59,155 nt of DNA, from positions 1 to 59,155 of the forward strand of contig JAKSYS010000380.1 of assembly GCA_022925895.1 (NCBI GenBank), read 5' to 3'. Of this stretch, positions 33,364-45,111 are shown piece after piece (position 1 is the stretch's first letter; every line of letters starts with the position of its first letter). Position numbers and translations under genes: made by a program. Below the pieces are notes generated by a model, which was not told the origin of the DNA, searched no databases, and saw nothing but the letters and a program-made list of their open reading frames with translations. The stretch comes from Fragilaria crotonensis. Its lineage: Eukaryota > Bacillariophyta > Fragilariophyceae > Fragilariales > Fragilariaceae.

Positions 33364-35265
33364 TCATAATCCGATCTTGGTCGCAGCCACTATACTTTCA
33401 TACCTTTCCATAACATCTCTACTGTATCTTATCAATAATGTGAGGCCACAAACCACCCCATCGTGCCTTTCGTGCCGCTGCATACTGCCCAGGTGCAACC
33501 TTGGCACTTCGAGCTTCCCAAGTCGATGACGTACAATCTTACCACTGCCATCCGTACCAACAGCACAATAGTCGACCATAACGTGGCCCTTCCGCTTGAG
33601 TGGAGCACGAACGATACGACCAAACGATTGGCGATTCTTGTCTCCCACGAGAATGGAAAGTCCCAGGGGATCATTGTCTGCCATGTCTTCAAACTTTTCT
33701 TTCGCCTGGTCAGCCTCGTAGAGCATGATTTCATGATTGATGGGGTCCCGATCATTGCTGGAACGGTACGTTTCGGCAAGAAGATCTGCCAGGTTGGGAA
33801 AGAGGGGCTGGTCGATTGTTTCCGTCGTAGGATACCTCTTTTGGGCCACAAAGTAGCACAGCTTGTCGCCTTTCGCCGTATTGGTCGCCCCCGGAATGTT
33901 GTGCACAAAACTGCAAAAGGAGCTTTCGAAAGCAGCAGTGTCTGTGATGGCCCCGAACCGATCATCCCCATCTTCTGTCCATTCAGCTTCTTGGACATTA
34001 TCAGCTGTGTCCACTTCTTCATCAGACCCTTCACTTTTGTCGGGCCAAATCTTTCGTCTGTGCCGTTCCATGGGGCAAACGCCGTTGTGCGTGCACGGTG
34101 CAATGACGTGGCACTGGTCAAGAACCAAATCATCTTCTTCATCATCGTCCGCGTCACTCTCTGGAGGACAACAGTCCAACAACATGCTTCGGACAGATCT
34201 AATATTGCTGAAACCATCTGGCGTTCCTGGTTCAATCATGACAAAGACACCGTTTGGATTAAGTTTTTCCCACAGAACGGCAGCTGCTGCCATGGTTGCT
34301 GCAATGTGTGGCAAGTCTGTTGCCGTAAAGGCAAACAGAACCAGATCAAAAGTTCCCTTGACAGACTTTGTCGACAGAGAGGGATCTGTAGTTACCCGTT
34401 GTCCTCTGTTTTCCAGCACGCGTTCCGCACACTCTCTCATGCTTCTGGATGGATCAATTCCATGAATCCACTCAATGTCAGGATAAATGTCGATAGCCGC
34501 CGCTGACGCGCTTCCCACTCCAATTCCAAAGTCAATAACTCGTTTTGGCTTGAAATTTGGCAACAATGCCTGCGTTTCCTCCAGTACTCGTTTAATAATG
34601 GCTAGATTAGGCAACAATCGATGTTGTAGTGTCGCCAAGGTAAAGTCTGGTTTGTAATACACTGCCGACGCCGTGGAGTCTCTTGCATTGTCATGTTTCT
34701 CCGCCAACGAATCCGGCTTTCCCCGTCTGGATAGTTTTTCTCGTCGTCGTTCACGTTCTCTTCGTTCTTGTAGTGCCTTTTGCGATTCCAAAATCTTTTG
34801 ATGACTCCGTTTCAATTGTTTGAGTGTCAATTCTGATTTCTCAATAATCCCATGTCGTCGTTCCGACCAATGGATGGGTGGTGTTTGTTCCGAAGTTCTC
34901 CATGCCGCTCGTGCTGCTGGTTCCAACAAGACACGCCAGGCATGTTGAGCACTACTACTGCCACTGTCACTTTCTTCCAATTCTTGCAATCGTTCCATTT
35001 CTTCTTCATCCATCTCGGCAAGTTTCTTTATTTCCTCCAAAGTCAATTCGTCCACATTCGTATCGCTTAATAATGACGATGATGATGGTGTGTGTTTTGA
35101 TATCGAAAAGAATGTTCGATGATAATGATTATGATGTATTCGTCGGACTGTGCCGTGAGGAAGCACTTGCATTGGTCTTGGTATTGACAGTGACATTGAC
35201 ACACTTTGGCGTCCCAGGATCATGCTACGGCTGCTGCTGCTGCTACTGAACAGGAATCGATTCAT
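33364..35265 (-). CDS. Rsm22/METTL17-like mitochondrial small-ribosomal-subunit assembly factor
   Basis: Mitochondrial methyltransferase-fold factor needed to assemble the small ribosomal subunit. The start at 35265 (MNRFLFSSSSSSRSM) gives a Ser/Arg-rich presequence that fits mitochondrial import; an ATG at 35373 adds 36 residues. The fold shows RVIDFGIGVGSASAA (SAM loop), WIHGIDPSRSMRE, FDLVLFAFTATDLP and GVFVMIEPGTPDGF. The family-specific Cys block APCTHNGVCPMERH and the later FCSFVHNIPG match the Fe-S cluster ligands of METTL17/Rsm22. CYFVAQKRYP closes the core. A lysine-rich tract (residues about 150-190) and an acidic insert (DADDDEEDD) are extra. No frame break. Confidence 0.87.
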   Translation of the reverse strand: MNRFLFSSSSSSRSMILGRQSVSMSLSIPRPMQVLPHGTVRRIHHNHYHRTFFSISKHTPSSSSLLSDTNVDELTLEEIKKLAEMDEEEMERLQELEESDSGSSSAQHAWRVLLEPAARAAWRTSEQTPPIHWSERRHGIIEKSELTLKQLKRSHQKILESQKALQERRERERRREKLSRRGKPDSLAEKHDNARDSTASAVYYKPDFTLATLQHRLLPNLAIIKRVLEETQALLPNFKPKRVIDFGIGVGSASAAAIDIYPDIEWIHGIDPSRSMRECAERVLENRGQRVTTDPSLSTKSVKGTFDLVLFAFTATDLPHIAATMAAAAVLWEKLNPNGVFVMIEPGTPDGFSNIRSVRSMLLDCCPPESDADDDEEDDLVLDQCHVIAPCTHNGVCPMERHRRKIWPDKSEGSDEEVDTADNVQEAEWTEDGDDRFGAITDTAAFESSFCSFVHNIPGATNTAKGDKLCYFVAQKRYPTTETIDQPLFPNLADLLAETYRSSNDRDPINHEIMLYEADQAKEKFEDMADNDPLGLSILVGDKNRQSFGRIVRAPLKRKGHVMVDYCAVGTDGSGKIVRHRLGKLEVPRLHLGSMQRHERHDGVVCGLTLLIRYSRDVMERYESIVAATKIGL

Positions 35266-36533
35266 GTTCTTTTGGTCTTGCTCTATGTTTGGCTCTCGCA
35301 ATAATGGTCTTACACAGCAAGCACTACAAGGCACAGTACTTGAAGGATAAAGGAGCTCAGCAGAGCCTTCCAAACAAGCAACAAACGATGCAAACGTTGA
35401 GAATCGATAGTCGAAACGAAGTCAAAATGCTACGACAGAAAATCAGAAACTGGGGCTCCTTGATGTGTGGTTGCAGTAGTTTTGGACACCAACTACCGGT
35501 ATATATGTGTGGAATGGCGTCATACTGTTTTTATACAGTAAGTACCTGGTACTAGAGCACTGTGCATTGTGAATCGAACTCAAATCATCAGCTAAAGTAA
35601 CTATCGGTAGTCGCTAGAGTACATGGTTCGTACCAGGTTGCTACTCGTACCAGTGGATGGCTTGTGGCTTGAGGCTTGTGCTACCATACTCCCATACTGT
35701 ACCTGGTACCTCATACGGTACCTGGTGGCTGGTAAGGTCGTTTTTTTTTGCCCAAGCTTGACGTAGAGGCTTGATTAAGGGGACATACTACGAACTACGA
35801 AGTACCATACGTGTACCTCCATGCATAGAGGAGCCTGTAGCAGAAGAAGGCTATGATAAAACTGCAGCACAACCCAAACTCATGAGAATCTAACTCTTGA
35901 TTCATTGACACACACGGATTGACACACACAGATTGATTCATTGTCACACACGGATTGATTCATTGTCACTAGTTCTTTTAAACAGCTCAGTTTAAAATTT
36001 AAAACAGCATACCACTACTAGGGGCTACAGCATTCTACTACGAATTTCGAACCGGGCAAAAACCTGAGCAGGGTGCTTCAAATAAGGCGGGAAAGTGCTC
36101 TCTCTAGCATGCAACCCGCACACAAGAATCAAAAATCAAATCCTACAGGCTGGACATGCCAGAAAAATGTTTGTATCCATACTCGTATTTCTGTATGGCT
36201 TCGTTGCGCCTGGAGTCCCGCGTATGGTTTGGTAGACTGTCGTGTTCTCTATACGAATGCGCTGGACCGCCATATACTACAGTCCAGAGTCCGAGGCGCA
36301 TATGACATAGTCGTGACGAGATACGATAGTGTGAACCAACCGACCGGACCCCTCTCACCTGTTAAACAGGATGTCCAGATTCGAGGTCACAGTTTTTCAA
36401 ACTGGATTTTCTTGACACTTGGAGAGAGTCGTGTAGTCTAGTAGCACACACAAAATCATCAACATGTTTTTTCGCGTACGGAAAAGGACAATCAAGTAAG
36501 AAGCGCCTGCGAGTTGCAAGCTCGAAAGGTGAG
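35266..36533. other. Intergenic region with GTAC motifs and tandem repeat
   Basis: No coding frame is supported. A GTAC-rich patch at 35540-35725 contains repeated CTGGTAC and GTACCTGG. A tandem repeat lies at 35897-35970. An ATG at 36462 followed by a short basic peptide could be an upstream exon of the CAP gene, but this is not demonstrated. Confidence 0.4.
35897..35970. repeat. Short tandem repeat (GATTGATTCATTGTCACACACG)
   Basis: Three to four imperfect copies of ACACACGGATTGATTCATTG, of variable length (about 14-22 bp). Non-coding. Confidence 0.8.
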
Positions 36534-37251
36534 ATGCGTGTTACAGGCTCAAGTGGTGAGACGAGAGTTGCAAAGTCAACTGGTGAGAAGACTCGCACCA
36601 TTGGAGGTGGCTACCGAAGCTCACTGTCACATCAAGGTGGAGCGCGAACATTCGTGAGCGATGACTCATTGGAAACGACAGGCACTTCCAGTACTCAGGA
36701 CCTCGAATGCTGCAGTTGGTCAAGCTCTGGAGAATCAGGTTTTCATAAGCACGCACCACTTCTCGCCAAGCCCCTTCGACCGTCGTTGACGAGACAAGAG
36801 CCAGACGGAACAGCCGAGGAACAACCAGTTCTCGACGAGATCGCTGAGTTTGGTCAGATTATGGAACAGCAACGCCAACAGCTTCCTGGTACTTGGTACT
36901 ACAGCAGCAATCACATCCTGGTTAATAGGGGAGAGATTAATGCGCAACATTCCCATACTAACACGACGGATAGAACTCGATGCGCTCGCAAGAGAACGCG
37001 CCGAGGCAATGGCCAGGCTTGGAAGCATTGATCACAGCCGTCCAGAAGAAATTCAATTCCGAATCCAACCGTGCCGTCGATTCGGAGAAAATGTCGCATG
37101 CGGCAGTTCCATCCGAGAGATTCATAGCGACATGATAAACAACCCTGCTGATCTGAATAACATGCTGGATCGTCGATATTCGTACATGGGAATGGGAACC
37201 GCAAAAGGTGAGAATGGGTCTCTCTATTTCTGTCAAATATTCAAGGGCTAG
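36534..37251 (+). CDS. CAP/SCP (PR-1-like) domain protein, start uncertain
   Basis: The C-terminal half is a CAP-superfamily domain: ELDALARERAEAMARLG, the helix with SRPEE, RRFGENVACGSSIREIH, MINNPADLNNMLDRRYSYMG, MGTAKGENGSLYFCQIF. The GENV-(A)CG-S and the final YxCQxF are family marks. The first half lies in another frame (36534-37031), Ser/Thr-rich, with no visible signal peptide. A 40-nt GT-AG gap at about 36890-36929 (donor GTACTTGG, acceptor GTTAATAG) would join both frames, but 40 nt is very short for an intron, so an indel is possible. The true start may be further upstream. CAP proteins are usually secreted; the role here is unknown. Confidence 0.6.
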
Positions 37252-37726
37252 TTTGCCTACTCTATCTATTGTTCTGTATGTTTAATTGGTGTTTAATACT
37301 AGCTATTTTAAAATTGTATTATTGAAAATCACGATAGTGACAATGGTAAGACGTAACACCATATAGTGGATAAAGTTGCATTTTCGTTGCAAACCCTTGT
37401 TGCAATCGCTCGGCAAAAAAAGAAACACATATGGCTTGTTTCACCATGAGGCAATATATGGTAGGAGCACGTAGACTCAGTATTCTAAAATTTTAGTTGA
37501 ACTGAGAAACTGCCTCCAATCCTCCGGCAGTCTCCTCAAAATAGAACAAGAATTCGGTATGATCCATAAATCTATATCTTCGACAATCTGTTTCATTCGC
37601 ATCTATTTGCACTACGAGGCCGAAACGATGAAGAAGCAACGAGAATAATTGAAGGTGAGCTGCACGTTGAACAGATTCGTCTTTATCGGTCTTGCATTTC
37701 CGAAAGTACCGATAGCGTCTCAGACG
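37252..37726. other. Intergenic region, nothing identified
   Basis: AT-rich spacer between the CAP gene and the decayed transposase. No coding signal. Confidence 0.45.
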
Positions 37727-40700
37727 TTATACTCCTGCTGCTGGCGTTTCATTCTTTGCTGCCATCAGAACAACGTCCTCTATTGCAGGCGAGACAAAGC
37801 TTTGCACAAAGCCAGCATCAAAGTCAACTACAGCTCGGTGGGTTTTGAATTCCTTCCTGACGCGTTCAATCCGAGGCAAGGTGAGTGCTGTAGGAATACT
37901 GTCCTCGCAACTGTTCAGGTTTTGTTGATGAAGGACAAAGTATGCACATATGTATGATCGTGCCCGTCGTGAAAGCTTTCGCACTGTCACTGTTTTGAGG
38001 ACATCTCTGCTTGTACATTCTTTCACTAACGCCTTGAAAGATGTCTTTCCCTTTAGAATCCAGTGGCATTTTGCGGTAGACACTCTTCGACACCCCCAAC
38101 TGTATTCAATTCCTCGCCGGCCATTTCGGCGTGGAACTTTGGAGTGATGAGGACCGAAACTCCAAGTGCATGTCCCACATGCTGCAACGCTGTCATCTCT
38201 TCAGCAAAGTCAAGACACGATGCCATCAGATATTTTAAGCTCCAATTTTCGGCATCCTCCATATCTTCACCATCATTCTTGTCCTTCGCAATATCCATTG
38301 TATACTTGTCAATATTGCCTTCATCTATCCATCCTCGCTCCCAAAGGACTTGCATGAGACCTTTCGGCTGGCCTAACCAACCTTTTTCTCCCTTGTCCTT
38401 TCCACTTTTGGATCCAAATTGTTATCCCTTGCAATCTGTTGTAATTCGGTCAGGCGATATTGGCGGCGATTGCTCAAGATATTGAGTGGAGCGAGCTCCG
38501 ATTTGAGTTCAGCGATGGTTTTGTTTCGCATTCGCGGAATGCCTGCCGGAGATGGGAGTATGCGGTCATCACGGTTAAGTTCCTGTTCTTGTGGTGACAT
38601 CCAGAATGGACCATCATCCTCCGAGGTAAACACAAAAGATTGTGTGTCGCCAACGTTTAAGGTTCGTGCAGCATGCATCCCGAGGTACCCATCGTGTTCC
38701 TTTATTTTTGACTCACGCATTATTGGTTGTGCTCCTCCATAGCTTCTATTCATACTGTAAGCATCTAGACCGCCCGTCAATTTCTTTGAATGTCCCTGCG
38801 AATGATCAAACAGAAAACGAAGTCAAATTGGGGGTATATAACTTTGATGCAGTCGACGCAGTCCTCAAACTGCATGCTCATGTGATTGTAAGTCCAATAC
38901 CCTTCGTTGTTTGCTCCCAATTCAAACTCACAACAAATGGCGATTCTTCCAGGTCTTTCTTGGACACTTGGCCATGAACTGCAATCGCTGCATCAAGGTC
39001 AACATAGTTATGACCACGACGAGTCTCATTTATTTCTTCCATCTGAATCCGACTGATCGGAACTCCGAATCCGGTTTCACGCGATTGAATTGCGGAGAGC
39101 ATGAGGCTCATTCCGTCCGTCTTTGGCAAAAGTGGACGTTGACCTAGTGGCCCAACCCATTGGCGTGATTTGAGCAGAAACTGGTTGAACACGCTTTCAT
39201 CTTGGCCGAAGATCATCAGTGGTTTCAGACCTAGCGGCTTGCGAACGCTGAGGTTCCTCCAAACATACCAAAGCCCATTTCCTCCGCAACCGAATGAAGA
39301 AAATCAAAATCGTCCACGTGGAATTCAATCATTTCTTTGCCCGAAGGCTGCTCTTGGTAAGAATATCCTTGACCTCCGACGTCGTCTGAAATTCTTTCTC
39401 TGACTTCCACTTTTCCACAGTTTCTCTTCTCACTTGAATCCATCGATGGGTTCGAGGTTCAAGCTTCGATAGGTATTTCGTGCAGAACTCGTTCCGGTGG
39501 AATACGACATTGGGTCTCTATGCCCATCAACAAAGAAGGATTTCTTGCGACTGTCGTAATGAAAGCCGAGACGTCGAAGCCATCGCCAGGTTGTCGTCAA
39601 TGAGATAGGAGAATCTAGATACGTCTGAAGGAGTGGGCAGCAGTCTTTAATTGTAGTACTAGATTCACTGTTCTCGTTTGTTGCATTCTCCTCCGTGTCA
39701 TCGTCATTCACCTGCGAACAATAGTTAGGAATTATCTTAGTGATCAGCTCGTTACGTGCCGATTCCACTGTTAGGTCAGCAAGGCTTCCAATACAGTAGT
39801 CAATCCATGGTAATGTGATTTCTTCACGGAAGTACTCTAGAAGATCAGGGAGGGTTTCTTTTGTTTATGTATCTTCGGGTCTGGTAACGGAAAGTGCTCG
39901 CGATTCGCTCGCAGTAGGATATTCCAGCCTGCAACTGTAAGCTTGCTGGTTGCGGCTTCAATGCCCATCCTATTGCTATCATAGACAGCCTGGGAGCAGC
40001 AATCTTCTACCCACCGAGCAGAGTTCATCTCCTCCAAGGCCATGATATATGCTAAGCAAAGAATGGAGCATCGCTGTCGTATTATGAAGATATCATACGG
40101 AGAACAGAGATTGTCTACATCATGCTTATCAATGAGGTCTCTCCACCCGTCAGGACTTCTATTGACTTGCTGCAGCCTTTCTATACGTTGCTGAAGAACA
40201 TCAACAACGCTTCGGTTGTCGGTTGAGCTCCCAAGGAAGAGCTTTTTTGCCTCCGGACTGTCCCAGTAGCTCTCTACCGAGATAATTGCCGAATCAGATC
40301 CAGAAGCAAGTTGAGAAGCCTTTGCTTTCTTCTGACTACCAGGAGATTGTGCCGCAACAGCTGCACCTGCTTCAGCTTTCCTCTTTGCTCTCGATTGGAT
40401 ATGAATTTCCGTCGTCAGATCCACAATTTCCGATGAACCACGTGCCACACTATAGCGATCATTTATTCCTGCGTCTTGCAACAGAGACAAGAAACATTTC
40501 TTTCCATCTGGCGGACGTTCGACCAATCCTCCGGGATCTGTTACGTAGTATCCCCAGATCTTTCGTTTTGGATTGCCGAAGATATCAAGGCCTTTGGCTG
40601 ACCTCCGGAATCGGCCAGTATCATTCAATTCTGTGAAGTCATCAAGTGTTGCGCCTTCGCATGATGAAATTGCTTTGTTCAACATGCCTCTATCGAATCC

Positions 40701-40832
40701 AAGGGCCTTGAGAGTTGGAAACTGGGCATTGATTGCACGGAAATAGAGTTCGTCTGACAGCCATTTGTCTCGGTATCGTTGTTGCTTGGTGATTTCAAGC
40801 CAACACTGATAATACGTTGCGAGCGTCTTCAT
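37727..40832 (-). pseudogene. Decayed transposase-like gene (DDE-type, diatom/oomycete family)
   Basis: At least six frames in line, all minus strand, read as parts of one long protein. In order: an N-terminal region (39837-40832) ending TVAGWNILLRANREHFPLPDP; 39430-39768 with TTWRWLRRLGFHYDSRKKSFFVDGHRDP; 39231-39443 with SGKEMIEFHVDDFDF; 38878-39216 with MIFGQDESVFNQF, LLPKTDGMSLMLSAIQSRE; 38373-38780 with YGGAQPIMRESKIKEHDGYLG; then LQVLWERGWIDE-type (38053-38355) and VGVSVLITPKFHAEMAG; finally SKGKDIF and RKLSRRARSYICAYFVLHQQ (37727-38099). The VDGH and GQDES acidic motifs recall DDE transposases. Breaks occur between nearly all pieces, so this is inactive. The superfamily is not certain. 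Confidence 0.6.
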
Positions 40833-41135
40833 TATGTCTCAACTGCCGACCCTCGCAAGTTAAACTCTGCCTTGAAGTATATTATTGATCCAGTCGCAAC
40901 AAAAGGCTCGGCAGTTACGAAGTGTAAGTTGGTGAAGTTGTCGTTACAATATCATGGTCCGAACAACTTTTTTTGGTGTGGTTTCGATCGTCTTGTTTCG
41001 ATGTGCGAGGCTGCCATCCCCTGGCATAAAACGAAGACGTCACGGATTTTGTACTGATCCTACACGAGTTGCACTATATTTTGCTACGAAGCGAAACAAG
41101 CCATACATAACGAGAGCACACCAGCAAGTAGCAGC
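40833..41135. other. Spacer between two transposon remnants
   Basis: No motif is seen. Short open frames on the plus strand (40779-41139) have no family features. Confidence 0.4.
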
Positions 41136-42195
41136 ATGACAAGACCCAAGGATTTAATCTGGTCTCATTTTGGAGGTGTGTTCAGGGTAGGGGGAGTGTC
41201 GAAGACTCAGTACTGCAAGTGCAAAGCCCGTGGTGATGCTGTGATAGCAGCCTCCGTTCGCCTGCGTGACCATTGGGGAATGCGCAAGAAGTGACCACGA
41301 GCCATTGGTCAAATGGATGCTGGCTTCATGCCATACGATTTGAGACACAAAAAGCAGGAAACAGCTACCAGCAGCGGCCATTCCTCCTTTCAACAACAAT
41401 AAGACAGCCGTGCAGGGGCAACAAGTTCTGCAAGTACTAGTGTTTCCTCTCAAGTACAACACGGCTTGGGAGCATTCTCTCAATCAGGCAACACACTGGT
41501 GGCAACAAGGTGACGGTGGGCTGGTCTGTTGCTCTAAGAATGAACACTTCAGTAATCCCCCAATAATCTCCTTCTGCAGTGACTCACCAAGTGTGATGGT
41601 TAGCTAAGCACCACAAGGACTGCCTGATAACCAAGGAATTTCACTTTTGCATATGGCTGTGCTCTGCATTCAATCCACAACTTGTGTATGGATCTTGTGA
41701 AGCACTTTCCAGGCATGAAGGATGTGTTGAAGCAGACATTAAACATGGTAAAAACTCTGAATCGTTGAACCATCTCCTGGCATTGATTGATAAGCTATGT
41801 TTTGAAATATACAAGAAACCCTACAGTATGATCCTTATGAAGACACAACGGGGAACTGTCTACTTTGTGGCACAGTGTGCAAGTCTTGTCAAGGCTACTT
41901 GTGCAGCCCTTCTGAGAGAATTTTTTAACTCCGATCTGGATATTGACGTATGCGAGCCGCTCCAATGTACTGGAAGGGTGTCGCTGCCATGGAGAGTCTG
42001 ATCAAGACAATAAGCTCATGTCTGACATACTTAGACGGTGATGAAGCAACCTTCTCATCTGTGTATGCATGCTTTGTGGTGATTAAATTCCACCTTTCTA
42101 CTCTTTTGTAAAAGACAGCCTGAATCTTATCAATGCCGACATTGAACACATGCTCCAATTCACTCACCACCCCGAAATAAATTCCGAGTCTTGTC
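41136..42195 (+). pseudogene. Decayed hAT-like transposase with BED zinc finger
   Basis: Starts with a BED-type finger: DLIWSHFGGVFRVGG then QYCKCKA (Cys pair) and a following LRDHWG segment. Further on, pieces in three frames resemble a hAT catalytic core and dimerisation region: ALSRHEGCVEADIKHGKNSES, CGTVCKSCQGYLC, then RAAPMYWKGVAAMESLIK, SSCLTYLDGDEATFSSVYACFV and HLSTLL. Numerous stops and frame breaks lie between the pieces, so it is dead. The remnant lies directly downstream of another decayed transposase, forming a nest of old elements. Confidence 0.6.
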
Positions 42196-42587
42196 CAAAT
42201 TTCTCTAAGTCCGTTTAGTCGGATGAGTCGTCTGCTTCGTGGTTTCGTCGTACCGTTGTCTCGCGCACTGTCGCGTCGATTCGTGTGTTGTCTGTGGTCA
42301 TTCTCGTTTCTCTTTTGTGCTCGTGAGACTAGTAGAAATAGATAGATGGCATCGGAATCTGGTCCTACTAATAGTTTTGTCTCTCTCTCCTGGTTCGTCT
42401 CGCGGTGTCGGTCCCGTGATAGTTATCTAGCGGGGGTCCGTCGCGCGATTGTGAGTCGACCTGGTTTCCGCCATTTTCCGGTTGTCGTTCGTCCGCAGAA
42501 TCTGGGGCGATCGTGTAGAAAGATTGTCGACTCGTCATGCGTGCGGCTACCCGAGTGTCGAGTCCGGCACTTGAATTCGGAGGTATC

Positions 42588-43661
42588 TCATGAACGTCTG
42601 GCTTCGCCACCTCCCACCATCTGAATCGTCTCACTTGGAACTCCGGCGAGGTGCATGGCCATCGCGGCGCCTGATCTGATCGAGTGAGTGCCGATGCCAC
42701 TCGCCTGAGGCCAAGCCTCTCCTCCCCTGCGAGTCGTCGCCATCCTGAGCTGCCTCAGTATGGACTTGGAAGAGATGTGTTGGGGTTCGTCTGAGTCCTG
42801 CGTCCTGACGGCGTTAATCTTCGGGTTCGTCCGTGAATGGCAATCGTAACTCCGTACCTCGTCGTCAGGTCCGCTAGCACGCGGACGGGGCAGATGTCCG
42901 TTTGTCCCTGCCTGTCGTTTCGATGCTGAGTCACTGTCGCGCCTTTGTCCCCGTTCTTTGTCGCCGGAAGGTGATCGACACGGTGTCGGCATTCTCCAGT
43001 TGTCCTCGGTCGGTTGTCTGCAGGTCCTGTCCCTTCTGTCGGAAACGAACGTCGTCCACTCTGATCACTGATGTCGTCCGTCGGCTTCCGACATCGGAAT
43101 ATTCGCACGACCTCATGGCGAAAAAGAACGCGACCACCACAAGTTGTCCAATAGCGATGTCCGTCTCGTTTCTTGCCCAGGATCGAACCTTTCAATCACC
43201 TCTAACGGCAGCGCCTGCTGTGGGTAGGTCCTGGGTCCTCGTCGGCGTAACGCTTCAGTTGTAAAGCCAGAAGGGGTCGAGTCGTCCGGCGGCGTCGTGG
43301 ATTGGGCTCTCAAATTTGTTAAGCCTGAAGGCCTGAGCCACACCGTCGAGGGTGGCACGAATGGAACCGGACAAGGGTCCATTGCCAGCTTCCTGAGGTT
43401 GTCGGGAGCGAAGCCGTCCGTCCCGAAGGGCGGCGGCGAAGCAGGCGAACGTTTCTGCTTTCGCTTCTCGTCCGAGTCCTTGAGAAAAGCTCCCTCCCGA
43501 CTCCGTCGATTCGTCCGAGGAATCTTTGTAACAGCGCCAGCTGCTATCGCGCTTGGCACGGGTTGAGTCGGCAAGAGCTGCGTTTTAGCAGCTGCAGCCA
43601 GCCTCCAATCTGCGAAATAAGGGCTGGCCGCAAGGGATGATCCTGAAGTTCTGTGGAACAA
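42588..43661 (-). pseudogene. Tyrosine recombinase of DIRS-like element
   Basis: Pieces in three frames: LPLEVIERFDPGQETRRTSLLDNL (43113-43661), FFFAMRSCEYSDVGSRRTTS (42931-43140, first active-site region), and ISSKSILRQLRMATTRRGGEAW with GTHSIRSGAAMAMHLAGVP and ETIQMVG (42588-42992). The HSIRSGAA stretch is the HxxR box of tyrosine recombinases. The final Tyr lies downstream of a further break and is not certain. Such recombinases insert circular cDNA. Confidence 0.72.
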
Positions 43662-45111
43662 ACGGTGAGCAGTTTTTCGTGATCAAGTCTGTCAGTGCCG
43701 CGTCGTCTAGAGCGAAATCTCGGAGAGCATGTCCGCCACCTTGTTCTCTTTCCCGGGAACCACTGCGTGTAGTGGTCTATCTCGTGCGTGAGGCAGAAAT
43801 CAGCGAACGCTCGGGCTATCGTCAGGTGAAGCGGACAATCGTCGTTGAAGTTCGACTTAGCAAGCCATCCCGCTGCTGAGGTGCTGTCTCCTGACTGAGC
43901 AGAACGTCTTCGTCCGTCCACGCGGCCCCTTCGTGGAATTCCACGATCATCCCCACAAAGGCAGCAAGGAACTCGAGAGTGTTTAGGGTCGCTCGCCCCA
44001 GCAGGTGCTCTGGTAGCTGATATCGCCACGCCAGGCCGCTCTTGAGGCAGTAGCCTCCGATGCCTTGTGGGCATGCGTCCCTCACTATGCGCGTCGGCCA
44101 CCGGCAAACCAGCCTGTTGATCGAGATACCTCGCGACGCCTTCTGAAGGAAAGCCTTCCACAGAATCAGGTCGTCCAGTTGGGGTTTGGTCAGTCTCGCC
44201 TTCCCGGCCTGCTTCGAACGCCGCAGGCCTTGTATAGCCTTCCCATAAAGTGTCTTGCGTAAGGGATGACGTAGGCGGCGTGGCTAAAACGTCCGAGGGT
44301 CGTCTCTAGGTCTCTCGTCGTCACGAAGGCATGTCTGTGCGTCAGCATCCTGTCAACGGCTTGCGTCCAGCTCATGTGCTTATCGTGAGGCAGTGCGACG
44401 ACGAAGCGGCGTGTGTCCACGATCCATCCGAGGATCATCTTCCTCTCGGATGGTTTGGCCTCGGCCAGGAACTTTGGGATCGCAAGGATATCGTCTCTGG
44501 GAAAAGTCTCCTTAACCTCGGGGTCGCAAGGCCTCCCGACCAGGTGGAGCGCCAGCGGGATCGCGGCAGCGCTCTTTCTGCGTCGCGGGGTTGAAGGCCC
44601 CAAAATGTCGTCCAGGTAGCAGTCGAAGCGAGGGAGGTCGTCGTAGGGTGGATAGTTCACTGCGAAGTAGTCCGCCTTGCCGAAAACACTCATTTTGTCG
44701 ACCGACCCTTTGTCATTGTCCACTGCCCCTTCGGTGTCCAGGAGGTGCTGGTGCGGCGAGTGGTAGACGCTCGGATCCCAGTCGTCCCTGCGGACAAGGT
44801 CGTTTGCCAAGTCCGTGATCATCTCCGACACGTCGCTCCATTGCGATGGGTTTGGCGCCCACCGAACGTCATCCTCAGCGCCACTAACAGCAGGTCGTCG
44901 ATACTGTGCAGGACTTCATGGCTGTGGCTGCTTTGAGATGGATTCGTCTGTAGGCGGATTTGCAGTCGACCTTCGTCATCCAGATAGGCTCGTCTGGCCA
45001 TAGTTGGCGCAGGAACGAGATGTGGTACATGAGTCTGCTGAATGCTTTTCCGAAACGTGCTTCTGTCAGTTGGGATGTGTCCACGCGTTCATTTACGCTT
45101 CGCCCTGCCAC
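43662..45111 (-). pseudogene. Reverse transcriptase and RNase H of DIRS-like element
   Basis: RT: SVNERVDTSQLTEARFGKAFSR and KVDCKSAYRRIHLKAA (44884-45111, motif A Asp), LHSIDDLLLVALRMTFGG, then a long frame (44190-44831) with DPSVYHSPHQHLLD, FDCYLDDILG (catalytic YLDD), LALHLVGRPCDPEVKE and ERKMILGWIVDTRR. RNase H follows (43544-44161 with shadow 43822-44085): DACPQGIGGYCLKSGLAWR, LEFLAAFVGMIVE, QSGDSTSAAGWLAKSNFNDD and YTQWFPGK. The acidic stations are present but split over frames. This RNase H type, with FPGKEN-like end, is typical of DIRS-group elements. Confidence 0.75.

Noticed and set aside
33463..34506. 347-codon plus-strand open frame
   Set aside because: It lies exactly opposite the METTL17-like gene, which has clear family motifs. 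The plus frame has no domain and is a shadow.
42902..43566. Long plus-strand open frames in the GC-rich region (also 45438-46121, 47658-48074)
   Set aside because: They are by-products of high GC opposite the DIRS-like domains. The minus strand has recognisable RT, RNase H and recombinase motifs; the plus frames have none.
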